From: Proteobacteria bacterium ST_bin14
Lineage (GTDB): Bacteria > Pseudomonadota > Alphaproteobacteria > Sphingomonadales > Sphingomonadaceae
Direction: 5' to 3'
Assembly: GCA_002083655.1 (NCBI GenBank)
Contig: MSXR01000001.1
Location: forward strand, 62,001-126,000
DNA: 64,000 nucleotides
Shown here: positions 43,217 to 51,136 of the stretch, piece by piece
Position numbering within the stretch: position 1 is the stretch's first letter
How the letters are laid out: each line of letters starts with the position of its first letter
Program-made: the position numbers and the translations under genes
Notes under the pieces: generated by a model
The model's database searches: none
The model's input: only the letters and a program-made list of their open reading frames with translations
What the model was told of the DNA's origin: nothing

Positions 43217-43740
43217 CGACAGGGTAATTAGCCCCCGGATTTGGGAACCATGACGCCCGGCAGCCGTGTCCAAACTGCGGCGGGCACATGGTCTTGATCG
43301 AGACGTTCGAGCGCCATCATAGCCACCCCCCATCGAAATAGTGACCCAATTGACGTGAACGAGCGGCCGGTTCCGGGGAACGGTCAGGGCGGCCTGAATG
43401 TCGTTTATTGGGTCGTTGCGAACGCCTTGGTCCGTTGAACAATGTGATGCTTCATGACTTCCGTCACCGCAATCCGCCAGTCCGGAGCCGACTACCTCAG
43501 CCGCGAGACAGCGAAATTATCCAATGATCTGAGTGCCCAGCTTTGTCCCGTATGGGGCACCAACATTTCTGAAATCGTTGAAAATGCTCAGAAATCGTCA
43601 CCTCGACGGTCTCTGAATTAGATATGCTACGGAAAAGTTCGGCATTGTTGCCTGTAAGCCCGCTTTTCAGCAATTCCTGCCGCTGTGATCGCCGCCATAC
43701 CGTTACTTACCTTGAAGATTGGGTCGTAGTTCGGCTAGGC
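43217..43740. other. Gene-poor spacer after the galactose locus
   Basis: About 520 bases without an intact gene. The left part holds the transposase remnant ending at 43341. The rest (43342-43740) shows no recognisable reading frame, RNA or repeat. Confidence 0.5.
43258..43341 (+). pseudogene. IS91-type transposase C-terminal remnant
   Basis: A 27-codon frame reads RQPCPNCGGHMVLIETFERH and continues HSHPPSK before a TAG stop. The CPxCGGxMxxIETF pattern is the zinc-ribbon tail of IS91-family transposases. No upstream part of the transposase can be followed in any frame, so this is only a scar. It lies 40 bases after the regulator gene. Confidence 0.6.
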
Positions 43741-44007
43741 TTAGCCGATCAGAGCCTTTCTTAGTCCGAACAAGGCTGAGGTCCAAATGACACCCGCGAA
43801 GGCAAGGAACGATGTCAGCGGCGCATAATTACCAATTGGGTAGAACCCTGTAGCGTAGAACCAATATGCTACCGGCGCAGTCACAGAGCCAAGCGCGACT
43901 TGCCACCAGCGTCGGATGAGTAGACCCGTGAACACACCGGTTACGATGACGATGGGGTTCGCCAATGAAGCGAAGGCAATAATCAGCAGCCAGCCGGTGT
44001 CACCCAT
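43741..44007 (-). CDS. Small membrane protein of unknown function
   Basis: The ATG at 44007 has GGAGAGGGAG upstream and gives 88 residues; an in-frame start at 44097 would add 30 polar residues without a ribosome site. There are three hydrophobic segments: WLLIIAFASLANPIVIVTGVFTG, QVALGSVTAPVAYWFYATGF and APLTSFLAFAGVIWTSALFG. No family is recognised. It stands alone between the IS91 scar and the sigma factor gene. Confidence 0.6.
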   Translation of the reverse strand: MGDTGWLLIIAFASLANPIVIVTGVFTGLLIRRWWQVALGSVTAPVAYWFYATGFYPIGNYAPLTSFLAFAGVIWTSALFGLRKALIG

Positions 44008-44360
44008 CAAAAATGCTCCCTCTCCATCACGTCCTGAATTACGTAGCGGCAACAAACTGGCGTTAATAGATGGCGCATTGCGGCAAGCGTTCACCAAAGG
44101 CTAAACTATTTGGGAAGTTGCAGGGCGTCGCTGTTGGCGAATTTGGGCCGTGGCGTGCTTTCTTCCCGTATCGAAGTGGAATTTTTGTCCGTTCTCAAGT
44201 GACGGATTTCGGCTGGAGCGTTTATACCCGCTGATGGGCGGCCTGGCCCATGCTGTCGATCGCTCCCACACCCGCATAACCCCATGATCATCGCTGCGAA
44301 GGGTTTCGCGATCCGGTACGTAGGGTAGCATGGGGCCCGGCTACGGGGAATGGAATTGGT
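44008..44360. other. Spacer upstream of ECF sigma factor gene
   Basis: No gene, RNA or repeat stands out in these 350 bases. The small membrane protein's leader is at the left end and the sigma factor promoter must lie in the right half. Confidence 0.4.
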
Positions 44361-44966
44361 TTGAGCGCGGACGCGGCCAGAGCAGTGAATGATGTGCCTG
44401 ACGATGACGCGCTGATGGCGCGGCTCGCCTTGCGCGATGCTGCGGTGTTCCGGCTGGTGGTTGAAGCGCACGCGATTGCCGTGCGGCGGATCGGCTATCG
44501 CATGCTGGGTGACGCGGTTGAGGCTGAAGATGTTGCGCAAGAGGCGCTGGCTCGGTTGTGGGAACATGCCGGACGCTGGCGTCAAGGCGGGCCGGGAATT
44601 GGGGCGTGGCTGCACCGGGTAGCGATGAATGCCTGTCTTGATCGGCTGCGCAAGCGTCGGTTTGGCAGCCAGGATGAGGCCCCTGAGCAGGTTGATACGG
44701 CCCCGCTCGCCGACACGTTGATCGAACGCGACCAGCAGCGCGCGGCAGTGCTTGCGTGTGTTGGGGCGCTTGCCGATGCGCAGCGTGCCGCCATTGTGCT
44801 GACCTATTACGAAGGATTGTCGAATATCATGGCTGCCGATGCCCTAGAAATGAACATCAAGGCATTTGAATCGCTGCTGTATCGCGCCCGACGGAGCCTG
44901 CATCAATCGCTTCTACGCGCGGGAATTGACGGTGTTGGTGGCATGGATTCGGGGGGTGCTGCATGA
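44361..44966 (+). CDS. ECF-type RNA polymerase sigma factor
   Basis: The 201-residue protein shows sigma region 2 (FRLVVEAHAIAVRRIGYRMLGDAVEAEDVAQEALARLW and WLHRVAMNACLDRLRKRRF) and region 4 (ALADAQRAAIVLTYYEGLSNIMAADALEMNIKAFESLLYRARRSLHQSL). The start is uncertain: TTG at 44361 is the longest, and GTG at 44385 or a later codon is possible. The stop overlaps the next gene (ATGA), as is usual for sigma/anti-sigma pairs. Its regulon and inducing signal are unknown. The third gene of the unit encodes an exported repeat protein that could be part of the response. Confidence 0.88.
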   Translation: MSADAARAVNDVPDDDALMARLALRDAAVFRLVVEAHAIAVRRIGYRMLGDAVEAEDVAQEALARLWEHAGRWRQGGPGIGAWLHRVAMNACLDRLRKRRFGSQDEAPEQVDTAPLADTLIERDQQRAAVLACVGALADAQRAAIVLTYYEGLSNIMAADALEMNIKAFESLLYRARRSLHQSLLRAGIDGVGGMDSGGAA

Positions 44967-46006
44967 GCAACTCTATCCCCGCCAGCGTTCATGGGTTTGA
45001 TCCGGCTGTGGCGCGCGCGCTTGACCTGTTCGATGTGCCCCCGCCGAACGAGAATTTTTTGGCGCGGATGGCGGCGATCGCCGATGCGGCGCCAATTGCC
45101 GCCACGGTGCAGGCAAGCGCATCGCCCTGGCCAGCGCGCGTTCGCGCGGCGCGGGGGTCGTTGGCACGCGCGTCCTTGGCCCGGGGCCCCTGGGCACGGC
45201 GAACGGTTGCCGGGCTGATTGCCGTTGGGCTGGCGAGCGCCACAGCTGCGGCAGCCGGCATGTTTGAATCGGTAAGGTTTGAAATTCCGGTCATTGCGCG
45301 GCTGTTGGCCCCGTCGCCGCCGCCAGTGACGGTCGCTCGCGCTGCTCAGCCTAGGCACCGGGCGGCACTGGGGAAAGCCGCGACAATTGAGCCGGTATTG
45401 CCAGGCGCTGAGGCAACGCCGGTGCCCATCGCCAACCTGACCCGCGAGCAAAAGATTGAGCGGCTTCGCGCGCTGCCAATGCCCGTTCGCGTGGCCATTA
45501 CCGAGCGGATCGTAACGCGCAACCAGCGCCGGCTCGCGGCGCGCGGCATATTTTTGCCCCGCAATGTCATTCGTAACCGGGTTATCGCCCGCACGGGCCA
45601 GACTGACTTGCCAACGGGCACGCCATTTGCGCAGCGCGCGCAATTGCGGGCGGCGCTGATTGCCGCGCCGTCAGGCTCGCTCCCCCCCCGGCTGGAGCGG
45701 ATGCGCGCGCGGATCCTTGCCAACCAGCCAGCTGCGGTGGGAGGAGTTGCCCCTGAAGCCTTACGGGGCGTCCCGCTTGCGCCAGCCACCGACAGCGCCG
45801 GTGCCACCCCGACCTGGGCGGGATCGCAAAATGAACAGGCGCTGCATGAATGGCGCGAGATGCGCCAGGAACGTCGGCGTCGCTGGCAAGCCCGGCAAGC
45901 CGAACGTGCCCAAAGCGGGGCGCAGGTGCCGGTCGCGCCCCAGGCTCCGGCTGCCCAACCCAGCCAGCCCGCTCAGGCTGAGTCCACGACACCACCGCCC
46001 CAATAA
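44963..46006 (+). CDS. Single-pass membrane protein, putative anti-sigma factor
   Basis: The 347-residue protein starts inside the sigma factor stop (ATGA). The first 75 residues are cytoplasmic. One transmembrane segment (VAGLIAVGLASATAAAAGMF, about 78-98) follows, then a long periplasmic part rich in Arg, Pro and Ala. Position and topology fit an anti-sigma factor, though no zinc-binding HxxxCxxC motif is present. The periplasmic segment EQKIERLRALPMPVRVAITERIV and the basic EMRQERRRRWQARQAERAQ stretch recall metal-sensor or periplasmic-stress proteins. The C-terminus ends inside a 15-bp tandem repeat in which the stop codon appears to have arisen. Confidence 0.65.
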   Translation: MSNSIPASVHGFDPAVARALDLFDVPPPNENFLARMAAIADAAPIAATVQASASPWPARVRAARGSLARASLARGPWARRTVAGLIAVGLASATAAAAGMFESVRFEIPVIARLLAPSPPPVTVARAAQPRHRAALGKAATIEPVLPGAEATPVPIANLTREQKIERLRALPMPVRVAITERIVTRNQRRLAARGIFLPRNVIRNRVIARTGQTDLPTGTPFAQRAQLRAALIAAPSGSLPPRLERMRARILANQPAAVGGVAPEALRGVPLAPATDSAGATPTWAGSQNEQALHEWREMRQERRRRWQARQAERAQSGAQVPVAPQAPAAQPSQPAQAESTTPPPQ

Positions 46007-46039
46007 CAGCCGCCCCAATAACAACCGCCCCAAGAACAA
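45995..46039 (+). repeat. Three 15-bp tandem units across the stop codon
   Basis: Units CCGCCCCAATAACAG, CCGCCCCAATAACAA and CCGCCCCAAGAACAA lie head to tail. In the reading frame of the preceding gene they would encode Pro-Pro-Gln-x-Gln. In the first two units x is TAA, in the third it is GAA. The real stop (46004-46006) is the first TAA. Confidence 0.8.
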
Positions 46040-46134
46040 CCGCAAAGGGTTTTGGTGGATGCGCCGTTGGGCCGGATAAGGAAGTGCGCGCTCCCTTGCC
46101 CCTGTATCCAATTCATGTGTGTAGGAGTAACCCC

Positions 46135-46683
46135 ATGCAATCACGATTTACTTTGGCAATAATCGCCACCCTTGCCGCAACCAGCGCGACGGCTCAGACC
46201 AGCAATATTACGACCATTGACCGCCCCGGCTATAGCGGCACCCGCACGACCATAATTGACCCAGTCACGGGCATAGCAAGCCGGGATGGCATGGTAACGC
46301 GTAAGGCGGATGGCGCCGTTGCATCGCGAGAATTGGACCGGACGCGGACGGATAGCGGCGTTGCGATCCAAGGCAGCTCGACAAACTTTGCCGGCGAGAC
46401 CCGCAATGTCGATTATAACCGCACGCGCACCGATACTGGTTCGACAGCGACGGGCAGCTTCACGCGCCGCAATGGCGACACGCTAACCTATCAGTCGAAT
46501 CGCACGCGCGGTGACGGCAGCTTTGTCGCCCAACAAGAGGTAACAGGGGCCAATGGCCAGTCGCTCTATGCGCGCACAGCAACGGCATCACGCAGCGACA
46601 CAGGCGTCGGTCGTTCGGTAAACGTAACCCGCGCTCCCGGCTTTCAGCCACGGGCCAGTGTGCGCGGCGCGCGCCGCCGATGA
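46135..46683 (+). CDS. Exported repeat protein of unknown function
   Basis: The ATG at 46135 follows GGAG and gives 182 residues with a signal peptide cleaved near ATSATAQ. The mature part contains imperfect repeats such as LDRTRTDSGVAIQG, DYNRTRTDTGSTATG and YQSNRTRGDGSFV, so it may fold as stacked beta units. It ends with a basic tail (RASVRGARRR). No cysteine or known domain is present. It lies 128 bases after the anti-sigma-like gene and before a strong terminator, so it closes that transcription unit and may be a target of the sigma factor. Confidence 0.65.
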   Translation: MQSRFTLAIIATLAATSATAQTSNITTIDRPGYSGTRTTIIDPVTGIASRDGMVTRKADGAVASRELDRTRTDSGVAIQGSSTNFAGETRNVDYNRTRTDTGSTATGSFTRRNGDTLTYQSNRTRGDGSFVAQQEVTGANGQSLYARTATASRSDTGVGRSVNVTRAPGFQPRASVRGARRR

Positions 46684-46731
46684 GCTAGAGCCAGGGCGCC
46701 TGGCAACCCCTCCCCAGTTGGCCTGGCTTGA

Positions 46732-46772
46732 AAGGGCGCGGTTCTCCCCACGAGCCGCGCCCTTGTTTTTTT
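46732..46772 (+). terminator. Rho-independent terminator
   Basis: AAGGGCGCGG (46732-46741) pairs perfectly with CCGCGCCCTT (46755-46764) and is followed by GTTTTTTT. It ends the unit holding the sigma factor and repeat protein. The sulfatase gene converges on it from the right, with its stop at 46788. Confidence 0.93.
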
Positions 46773-46787
46773 GTCGCCGCACCGGTG

Positions 46788-48464
46788 TCAGTTCGACCAA
46801 TAGACATATTCCTGGCCCTTCTTCCACGGCACGTTCAGCGGCACGTCTATCCGCACCGGGGCGTCGATCAGCGCGGGCCAAAGCGGCTTTGGCATGGCGC
46901 GGTTCTGCGTTGTAATCAGCGCGCGCATTGCCTGAACGCGGGCGGGTTCTGCAAGCGCCAGATTGTGATGCTCGGTAGGGTCGCTGGCCAGATCATAGAG
47001 CCAGGCCTTGTTGGGCCGCTTGGCGATCTGTAGCTTCCAGTTGCCCTGGCGCACCGCTCTCGTGTCGCCCGAGCGCCAGAACAGCAGATCATGGGGTGCC
47101 ATCGTCAGCCGGTTTGGCGCAACTATTGCCGATGCCGGACCAAATAGGCTGACCGTGTCCATCGCTCTGTCAGTAGGGATCGGGATTCCAGCGGCAGCAG
47201 CGGCGGTGGCATAGATATCCAGATGATGCGCCGGGCCGGGCAATTTGGTGCCCGGCGCGATCCGCCCCGGCCAGCGCAGGAAGAACGGCACCCGCAAGCC
47301 ACCTTCGAAAAACGTCGCCTTGTAACCGCGGAACGGCGCATTGCTGCCCGTGATGCCGGTGTACCAGGCGCCGCCATTGTCACTGGTGAAGATGACCAGG
47401 GTGTTATCGTCTATTCCCTGATCTTTCAGCGTTTGCAGCACGCGGCCAATGCCGCGATCAAGCTGGCGCACCATCGCGCCGTAAACCCGCGTGGTATGAT
47501 CCTTAATCTGCGGCAGCGCGTCGTAATCGGCCTTGGTCGCCTGTAGCGGGGTGTGCGGCGCATTATAGGCAAGGTACATGAAAAAGGGCCGGTTCTTGTT
47601 GGCCTTGATAGCGGCAACGGCGTTGTCGGTGAAGTAATCGGTCAAATGCCCCTTGGGTTCGAACCGCTGGCCGCCATTCCACTGCACGGCATAGGGCAGG
47701 TTAGGCCACAGGAAGCGATCAATCGGGTCCCAGGGCAGCTTGGCGTTAACGACGCCGGGTGATTCGGGCGGCATGAACATCCCGCCGCCCGCCAGAAACC
47801 CCAGCGATTCATCGAAACCTTGGCCATTGGGTTGCAGCGCCTTGGCTTCACCCAGATGCCATTTGCCGATCTGGATCGTGTGATAGCCGCCTGTTTTCAG
47901 CAGATCGGCAATCGTGATCTCCGATTGGGGCATGCCCATGTCGGGGTAATCGATCAGGTCCTTGGTGTATTCTTCGTGAAAGATCAGCGGCAGCGGGCCA
48001 CCATGCGCGCCACGCGCCACCGCGCGGGCAAAGACGACAGGAACAGCGGTAAATTCAAAGCCAAATCGGGTCGGGTATCGGCCAGACATCATGGCAGCGC
48101 GCGATGGGCTGCACGTCGCGTTGGCGGCATAGGCGATGTCGTAACTGGCACCCTGTTGGCCGATAGAATCGATATTGGGTGTCTTCACCAGCCCGCCCGC
48201 AATGCCACCGCCGAAAAAGCTGACATCATTATGCCCCATATCATCGGCGACGATGACGATCACATTGGGCGGACGTTTGCCATTTCCACCGGCTGCGGCA
48301 GGCGTGGCTGGAGCCGTGGCCCATGCAACCGGGTGATTGGGCTGAATGGGATCGCGCCAGCGGGCGATAATGCCGGGGATCGCGTATTTATATTCCTGGA
48401 ACAGCGCATAGCCCACGCCGCCCAGTACCGCCAATGCGATGAGCCCTACCCATAATCGCTTCAA
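46788..48464 (-). CDS. Membrane-anchored or exported type I sulfatase
   Basis: The 558-residue protein has an N-terminal hydrophobic segment (LWVGLIALAVLGGVGYALF) that can be a signal anchor. The sulfatase domain follows: metal Asp pair in VIVIVADDMGHND (about 74-75), active-site CSPSR with Cys118, which is converted to formylglycine, GKWHLG, and a later metal site in VIFTSDNGG. A formylglycine-generating enzyme is encoded 2.7 kb away. The natural sulfate ester is unknown. The gene is divergent from a small membrane gene, with the shared inverted repeat between them. Confidence 0.9.
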   Translation of the reverse strand: MKRLWVGLIALAVLGGVGYALFQEYKYAIPGIIARWRDPIQPNHPVAWATAPATPAAAGGNGKRPPNVIVIVADDMGHNDVSFFGGGIAGGLVKTPNIDSIGQQGASYDIAYAANATCSPSRAAMMSGRYPTRFGFEFTAVPVVFARAVARGAHGGPLPLIFHEEYTKDLIDYPDMGMPQSEITIADLLKTGGYHTIQIGKWHLGEAKALQPNGQGFDESLGFLAGGGMFMPPESPGVVNAKLPWDPIDRFLWPNLPYAVQWNGGQRFEPKGHLTDYFTDNAVAAIKANKNRPFFMYLAYNAPHTPLQATKADYDALPQIKDHTTRVYGAMVRQLDRGIGRVLQTLKDQGIDDNTLVIFTSDNGGAWYTGITGSNAPFRGYKATFFEGGLRVPFFLRWPGRIAPGTKLPGPAHHLDIYATAAAAAGIPIPTDRAMDTVSLFGPASAIVAPNRLTMAPHDLLFWRSGDTRAVRQGNWKLQIAKRPNKAWLYDLASDPTEHHNLALAEPARVQAMRALITTQNRAMPKPLWPALIDAPVRIDVPLNVPWKKGQEYVYWSN

Positions 48465-48515
48465 GGCATCTCTCCCGTCGGTGCCGCCCCGTGACGGTCA
48501 TCACCTTATTGCCAA

Positions 48516-48534
48516 ATGGCACTCAAAACGCCAA
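48516..48534. promoter_or_regulatory. Candidate operator 1: ATGGCA-N7-CGCCAA
   Basis: This inverted repeat lies between the sulfatase (start 48464) and the small membrane gene (start 48569). It matches TTGGCA-N7-TGCCAA at 10 of 12 arm positions, with the same spacer and the same following bases TAG as site 2. A further small palindrome, TGCCA-AA-TGGCA, overlaps its left arm at 48510-48521. Confidence 0.55.
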
Positions 48535-48568
48535 TAGTTTTGTCGGCGGGTAAAAAAGGGGCAGGCTG

Positions 48569-48940
48569 ATGGCAAAATTGGTTGCGCGTGGGTTTCTGGC
48601 GATGGCCGGGTTGCTGGCAATCGGGCTTTGGGCCCTGGTCTGGTTTGATCAGCCGCGCTTTGCAGCCCAATTGGGGCCAACGGCCACCACGCCGCTCGCC
48701 GCCGCGACGTTACGTGCCGATATTGGCGGATTTTTTGCAACCTGGGCGATTGGCGCGCTGCTCGCGGCGTGGCGCGATGACAAGCAGATCGCGCTGCTGC
48801 CGATGCTGCTGCTCGCGCTCGCCTTTGCGGGCCGGGCGTACAGCTATGCGCTGACCGGCGACGCCGCGATCATCCAGCCCATGGCGATAGAGGCTGTGCT
48901 GGTGATGCTGATCGGCCTGGCGCGCAGCCGGCTGGGCTAA
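48569..48940 (+). CDS. Small membrane protein, DUF4345-like
   Basis: The 123-residue protein has four hydrophobic segments and the pattern AATLRADIGGFFATWAIGALLAAW, which resembles DUF4345 family proteins. No function is known. It is divergent from the sulfatase gene. Its stop overlaps the 3' end of the convergent DUF2855 gene by four bases. Confidence 0.6.
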   Translation: MAKLVARGFLAMAGLLAIGLWALVWFDQPRFAAQLGPTATTPLAAATLRADIGGFFATWAIGALLAAWRDDKQIALLPMLLLALAFAGRAYSYALTGDAAIIQPMAIEAVLVMLIGLARSRLG

Positions 48941-50010
48941 AACTGCAAAATCAGCCCGCGGTCGGGCGGGTTTTGCCCGGCTGCCATGAGTCGATATGCC
49001 GCCGCCACGGCTTCGCTGCCCTGTTCATGCACTATCGTCACGCGGTTGCCCAACATCTGGCAAAAGGCGATGTTGGCGGCAGTGGCGCGTCGCATCATCT
49101 CACCGCGCCCCCATTCAGTGTCACGCTTGGCGATCTGGCCCGGCGCAAAGAAAAATGCAGGGCGTGGCCCGGGCAGCGTTTGCCCAGCGCGCGGTGCGGA
49201 CCAATGCGTTGCGCCGACGCCAATGCTCGCCTTCACCTGATCACCAAAATGGTGGTGAACGGCCGACACCACGTCGCCATTGCCCGACATATCAACAAAC
49301 ACCGTCGGCACCGCTGAATCGAGCGACCCGAGCGCGTCATACGCCAGCACCTGATCATAATAGCCCAGCCCCTCAACAAAGCCGATATTGCCCGGCGAGG
49401 TAAGGCCGATCACCTTCAGCCTGCCGCGCGCCTTCAGGAAATGTGCTAGCCCGAAGGCGGTTTTTGACGATGCACTCGCCAAAATCACCTGCACCGCGCC
49501 GAAGTCTGCATTGTCGGCAATGTAATCGTCGAGCACATAGGAGGTGGTGAAAAGCGGAAACACCAGGCTGCGCAAATCTGCCATATCGGCCAGCACCGCT
49601 GCGTCATCATTTGTGCGCGCATAAAGATTATAGACATAGGGCAGTTCCTGGCGGTGAGCCGCTCCGTCGGTAAAGCCGCCCGGCGTCACGCGTTCGGGAC
49701 GCATCACCAGATCGGACGCCATGGGCAGAAACCCCCAGATCGTCGTGCCCACCGCGACGGCATCACACAGCGTTTCGGTGACGGTGCCAAATCCCCAGAT
49801 CGGCACCACGCCCCATCCATCTTCCTGGTCCGGAAAGAATCGCCAATAGCCGATCTGCTCCCCCGACAGCGCATAGCTGATATTGTTCGCGGTCAGCGCG
49901 AACTGGTCAACCCGGACGCGCACGTCGCCGGGGGTGAGTGCCGCCGCCGCACGATCGGCGAGCTTGGCTTCACTGATCCGGGCGCGGTTGACGAGCAATT
50001 TGGTGGACAT
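48937..50010 (-). CDS. DUF2855 family protein
   Basis: The 357-residue protein carries the DUF2855 signature: VDQFALTANNISYALSGEQIGYWRFFPDQ and GWGVVPIWGFGTV near the N-terminus. A Rossmann-like middle (VQVILASASSKTAFGLAHFLKARG) recalls medium-chain dehydrogenases. No enzymatic activity is established for the family. An oxidoreductase-like role with a nucleotide cofactor is inferred from the fold. A GAGGAGA ribosome site precedes the ATG. It is the last gene of the - strand series starting at 51080. Confidence 0.85.
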   Translation of the reverse strand: MSTKLLVNRARISEAKLADRAAAALTPGDVRVRVDQFALTANNISYALSGEQIGYWRFFPDQEDGWGVVPIWGFGTVTETLCDAVAVGTTIWGFLPMASDLVMRPERVTPGGFTDGAAHRQELPYVYNLYARTNDDAAVLADMADLRSLVFPLFTTSYVLDDYIADNADFGAVQVILASASSKTAFGLAHFLKARGRLKVIGLTSPGNIGFVEGLGYYDQVLAYDALGSLDSAVPTVFVDMSGNGDVVSAVHHHFGDQVKASIGVGATHWSAPRAGQTLPGPRPAFFFAPGQIAKRDTEWGRGEMMRRATAANIAFCQMLGNRVTIVHEQGSEAVAAAYRLMAAGQNPPDRGLILQF

Positions 50011-50022
50011 TGATCTATCTCC

Positions 50023-50457
50023 TCAGCGCGCCTTTTGGCGTAGCGACAGCCAAAGCGATAGCAGGATCAGCGGGATGAGCACCGCACTCGCAAAATGTTC
50101 GGGCGGATGATGGCCGCTGGGCGGCGCCTTGGTCACCCAGCCGGTCAGCACCAGGAGACCCCGCTCGATCACGCTCAACCCGAGCAGCAAGGACACCAGC
50201 GGCCGATACCAGAGCGCAACCGCGATCATCACCAGGCCATGGGCGATTTGGGTAGAGCCGGCCCAGGCAAAGGCGCCGATCAACGCCGATGGATTGCTGC
50301 CAAGATCGATCCCCGCAATCATCCCGGCACCGCCATCGGGCAGGAAAACATGAATCAGCCCGGGGATCACCCAGCCGATCCCGAGCAGCAACAGGAAATA
50401 TGCCGCTGCGGGATGGCCGCGATATTCGCGGTTGGAGGAAGGTGGCAACAGGCTCAA
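50023..50457 (-). CDS. Four-helix membrane protein of unknown function
   Basis: The start is a TTG overlapping the upstream stop (TTGA), so translation is probably coupled. The 144-residue product has four hydrophobic segments (YFLLLLGIGWVIPGLIHVF, GLVMIAVALWYRPLVSLLLG, and others). I do not recognise the family. It is flanked by the DUF2855 gene and the gene at 50454-51080 in a tight - strand operon. Confidence 0.6.
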   Translation of the reverse strand: MSLLPPSSNREYRGHPAAAYFLLLLGIGWVIPGLIHVFLPDGGAGMIAGIDLGSNPSALIGAFAWAGSTQIAHGLVMIAVALWYRPLVSLLLGLSVIERGLLVLTGWVTKAPPSGHHPPEHFASAVLIPLILLSLWLSLRQKAR

Positions 50458-51080
50458 CGCGACAATAGTGCAAGATGCCCGAGCGCGGCGGCCAGCGCGA
50501 GGGCGAGCGCGAGCCAGAGTCGCGGTCCGATATAGAGCCCGCCCATCGGCGTCGTGGGAAAGGAAAACGTCGCCAGCGTCCCCGCCAGCTTGTCCGGATG
50601 CGCGGCGGCAAATCGCGGATTGACGATCAGGTTCATCATGTCGCGCCTACTGCGATAACGCATCAGCCCGATGATGGTCCAACCCGGATCAGGCTCGGTC
50701 GCCCAGCTATCCATATAGCCACCGATCTTGCGGCGGATCATCGCAGGGTGGCCGCCATTGGCCAACAACACGGGCGTAAAAGCGCTGGCATAGCGCCGCA
50801 GCAGCGTGACGCCGGGCACCATGTCACCGCTGCGTGGATCGACGACAGGTGCCTGGGTGGCCTTGACGATGTTGAACATCAGGAAATCCCGGCCGTCATC
50901 GGCCTCGATAAAGGCGCGCACTGCCGCCAGTGCCTCAGGAGTCGTATCGCTGCGACCGTCGAGCTGACGGACATAGGCCGCGATCTCATCCCTGGTCAGC
51001 GCGCCGCGCCAATTATCATACCATGCGCGGAACAACCCATAGAGCAGCGCAGCGCTTCCCCAGATGATCCAGCCGTTCAT
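50454..51080 (-). CDS. Membrane-anchored protein with a possible ferredoxin-like (dimeric alpha+beta) domain
   Basis: The ATG at 51080 has AAGGGGG upstream. The 208-residue protein has one hydrophobic segment at each end (WIIWGSAALLYGLFRAW and LWLALALALAAALGHLALL). A soluble centre with DFLMFNIVKA, LLRRYASAF and WTIIGLMRYRSRRDMMNLI lies between. That alternation of strands and helices looks like the dimeric alpha/beta barrel fold used by mono-oxygenases and DUF1330 proteins, but the match is weak. It heads a three-gene operon whose promoter region contains candidate operator 2. Confidence 0.55.
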   Translation of the reverse strand: MNGWIIWGSAALLYGLFRAWYDNWRGALTRDEIAAYVRQLDGRSDTTPEALAAVRAFIEADDGRDFLMFNIVKATQAPVVDPRSGDMVPGVTLLRRYASAFTPVLLANGGHPAMIRRKIGGYMDSWATEPDPGWTIIGLMRYRSRRDMMNLIVNPRFAAAHPDKLAGTLATFSFPTTPMGGLYIGPRLWLALALALAAALGHLALLSR

Positions 51081-51109
51081 GCCGCCCCCTTTGTTGCACC
51101 AATCAGGCT

Positions 51110-51128
51110 TTGGCACGCCTAGTGCCAA
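51110..51128. promoter_or_regulatory. Candidate operator 2: TTGGCA-N7-TGCCAA
   Basis: This is a perfect 6+6 inverted repeat with a seven-base spacer, 30 bases upstream of the - strand operon start at 51080 and just past the 3' end of the sulfatase-modifying enzyme gene. It is the clearest copy of the repeat shared by sites 1 and 3. It also contains GG-N10-GC with TGGCAC, so a sigma-54 promoter is an alternative reading. Confidence 0.65.
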
Positions 51129-51136
51129 TAGTCTAG

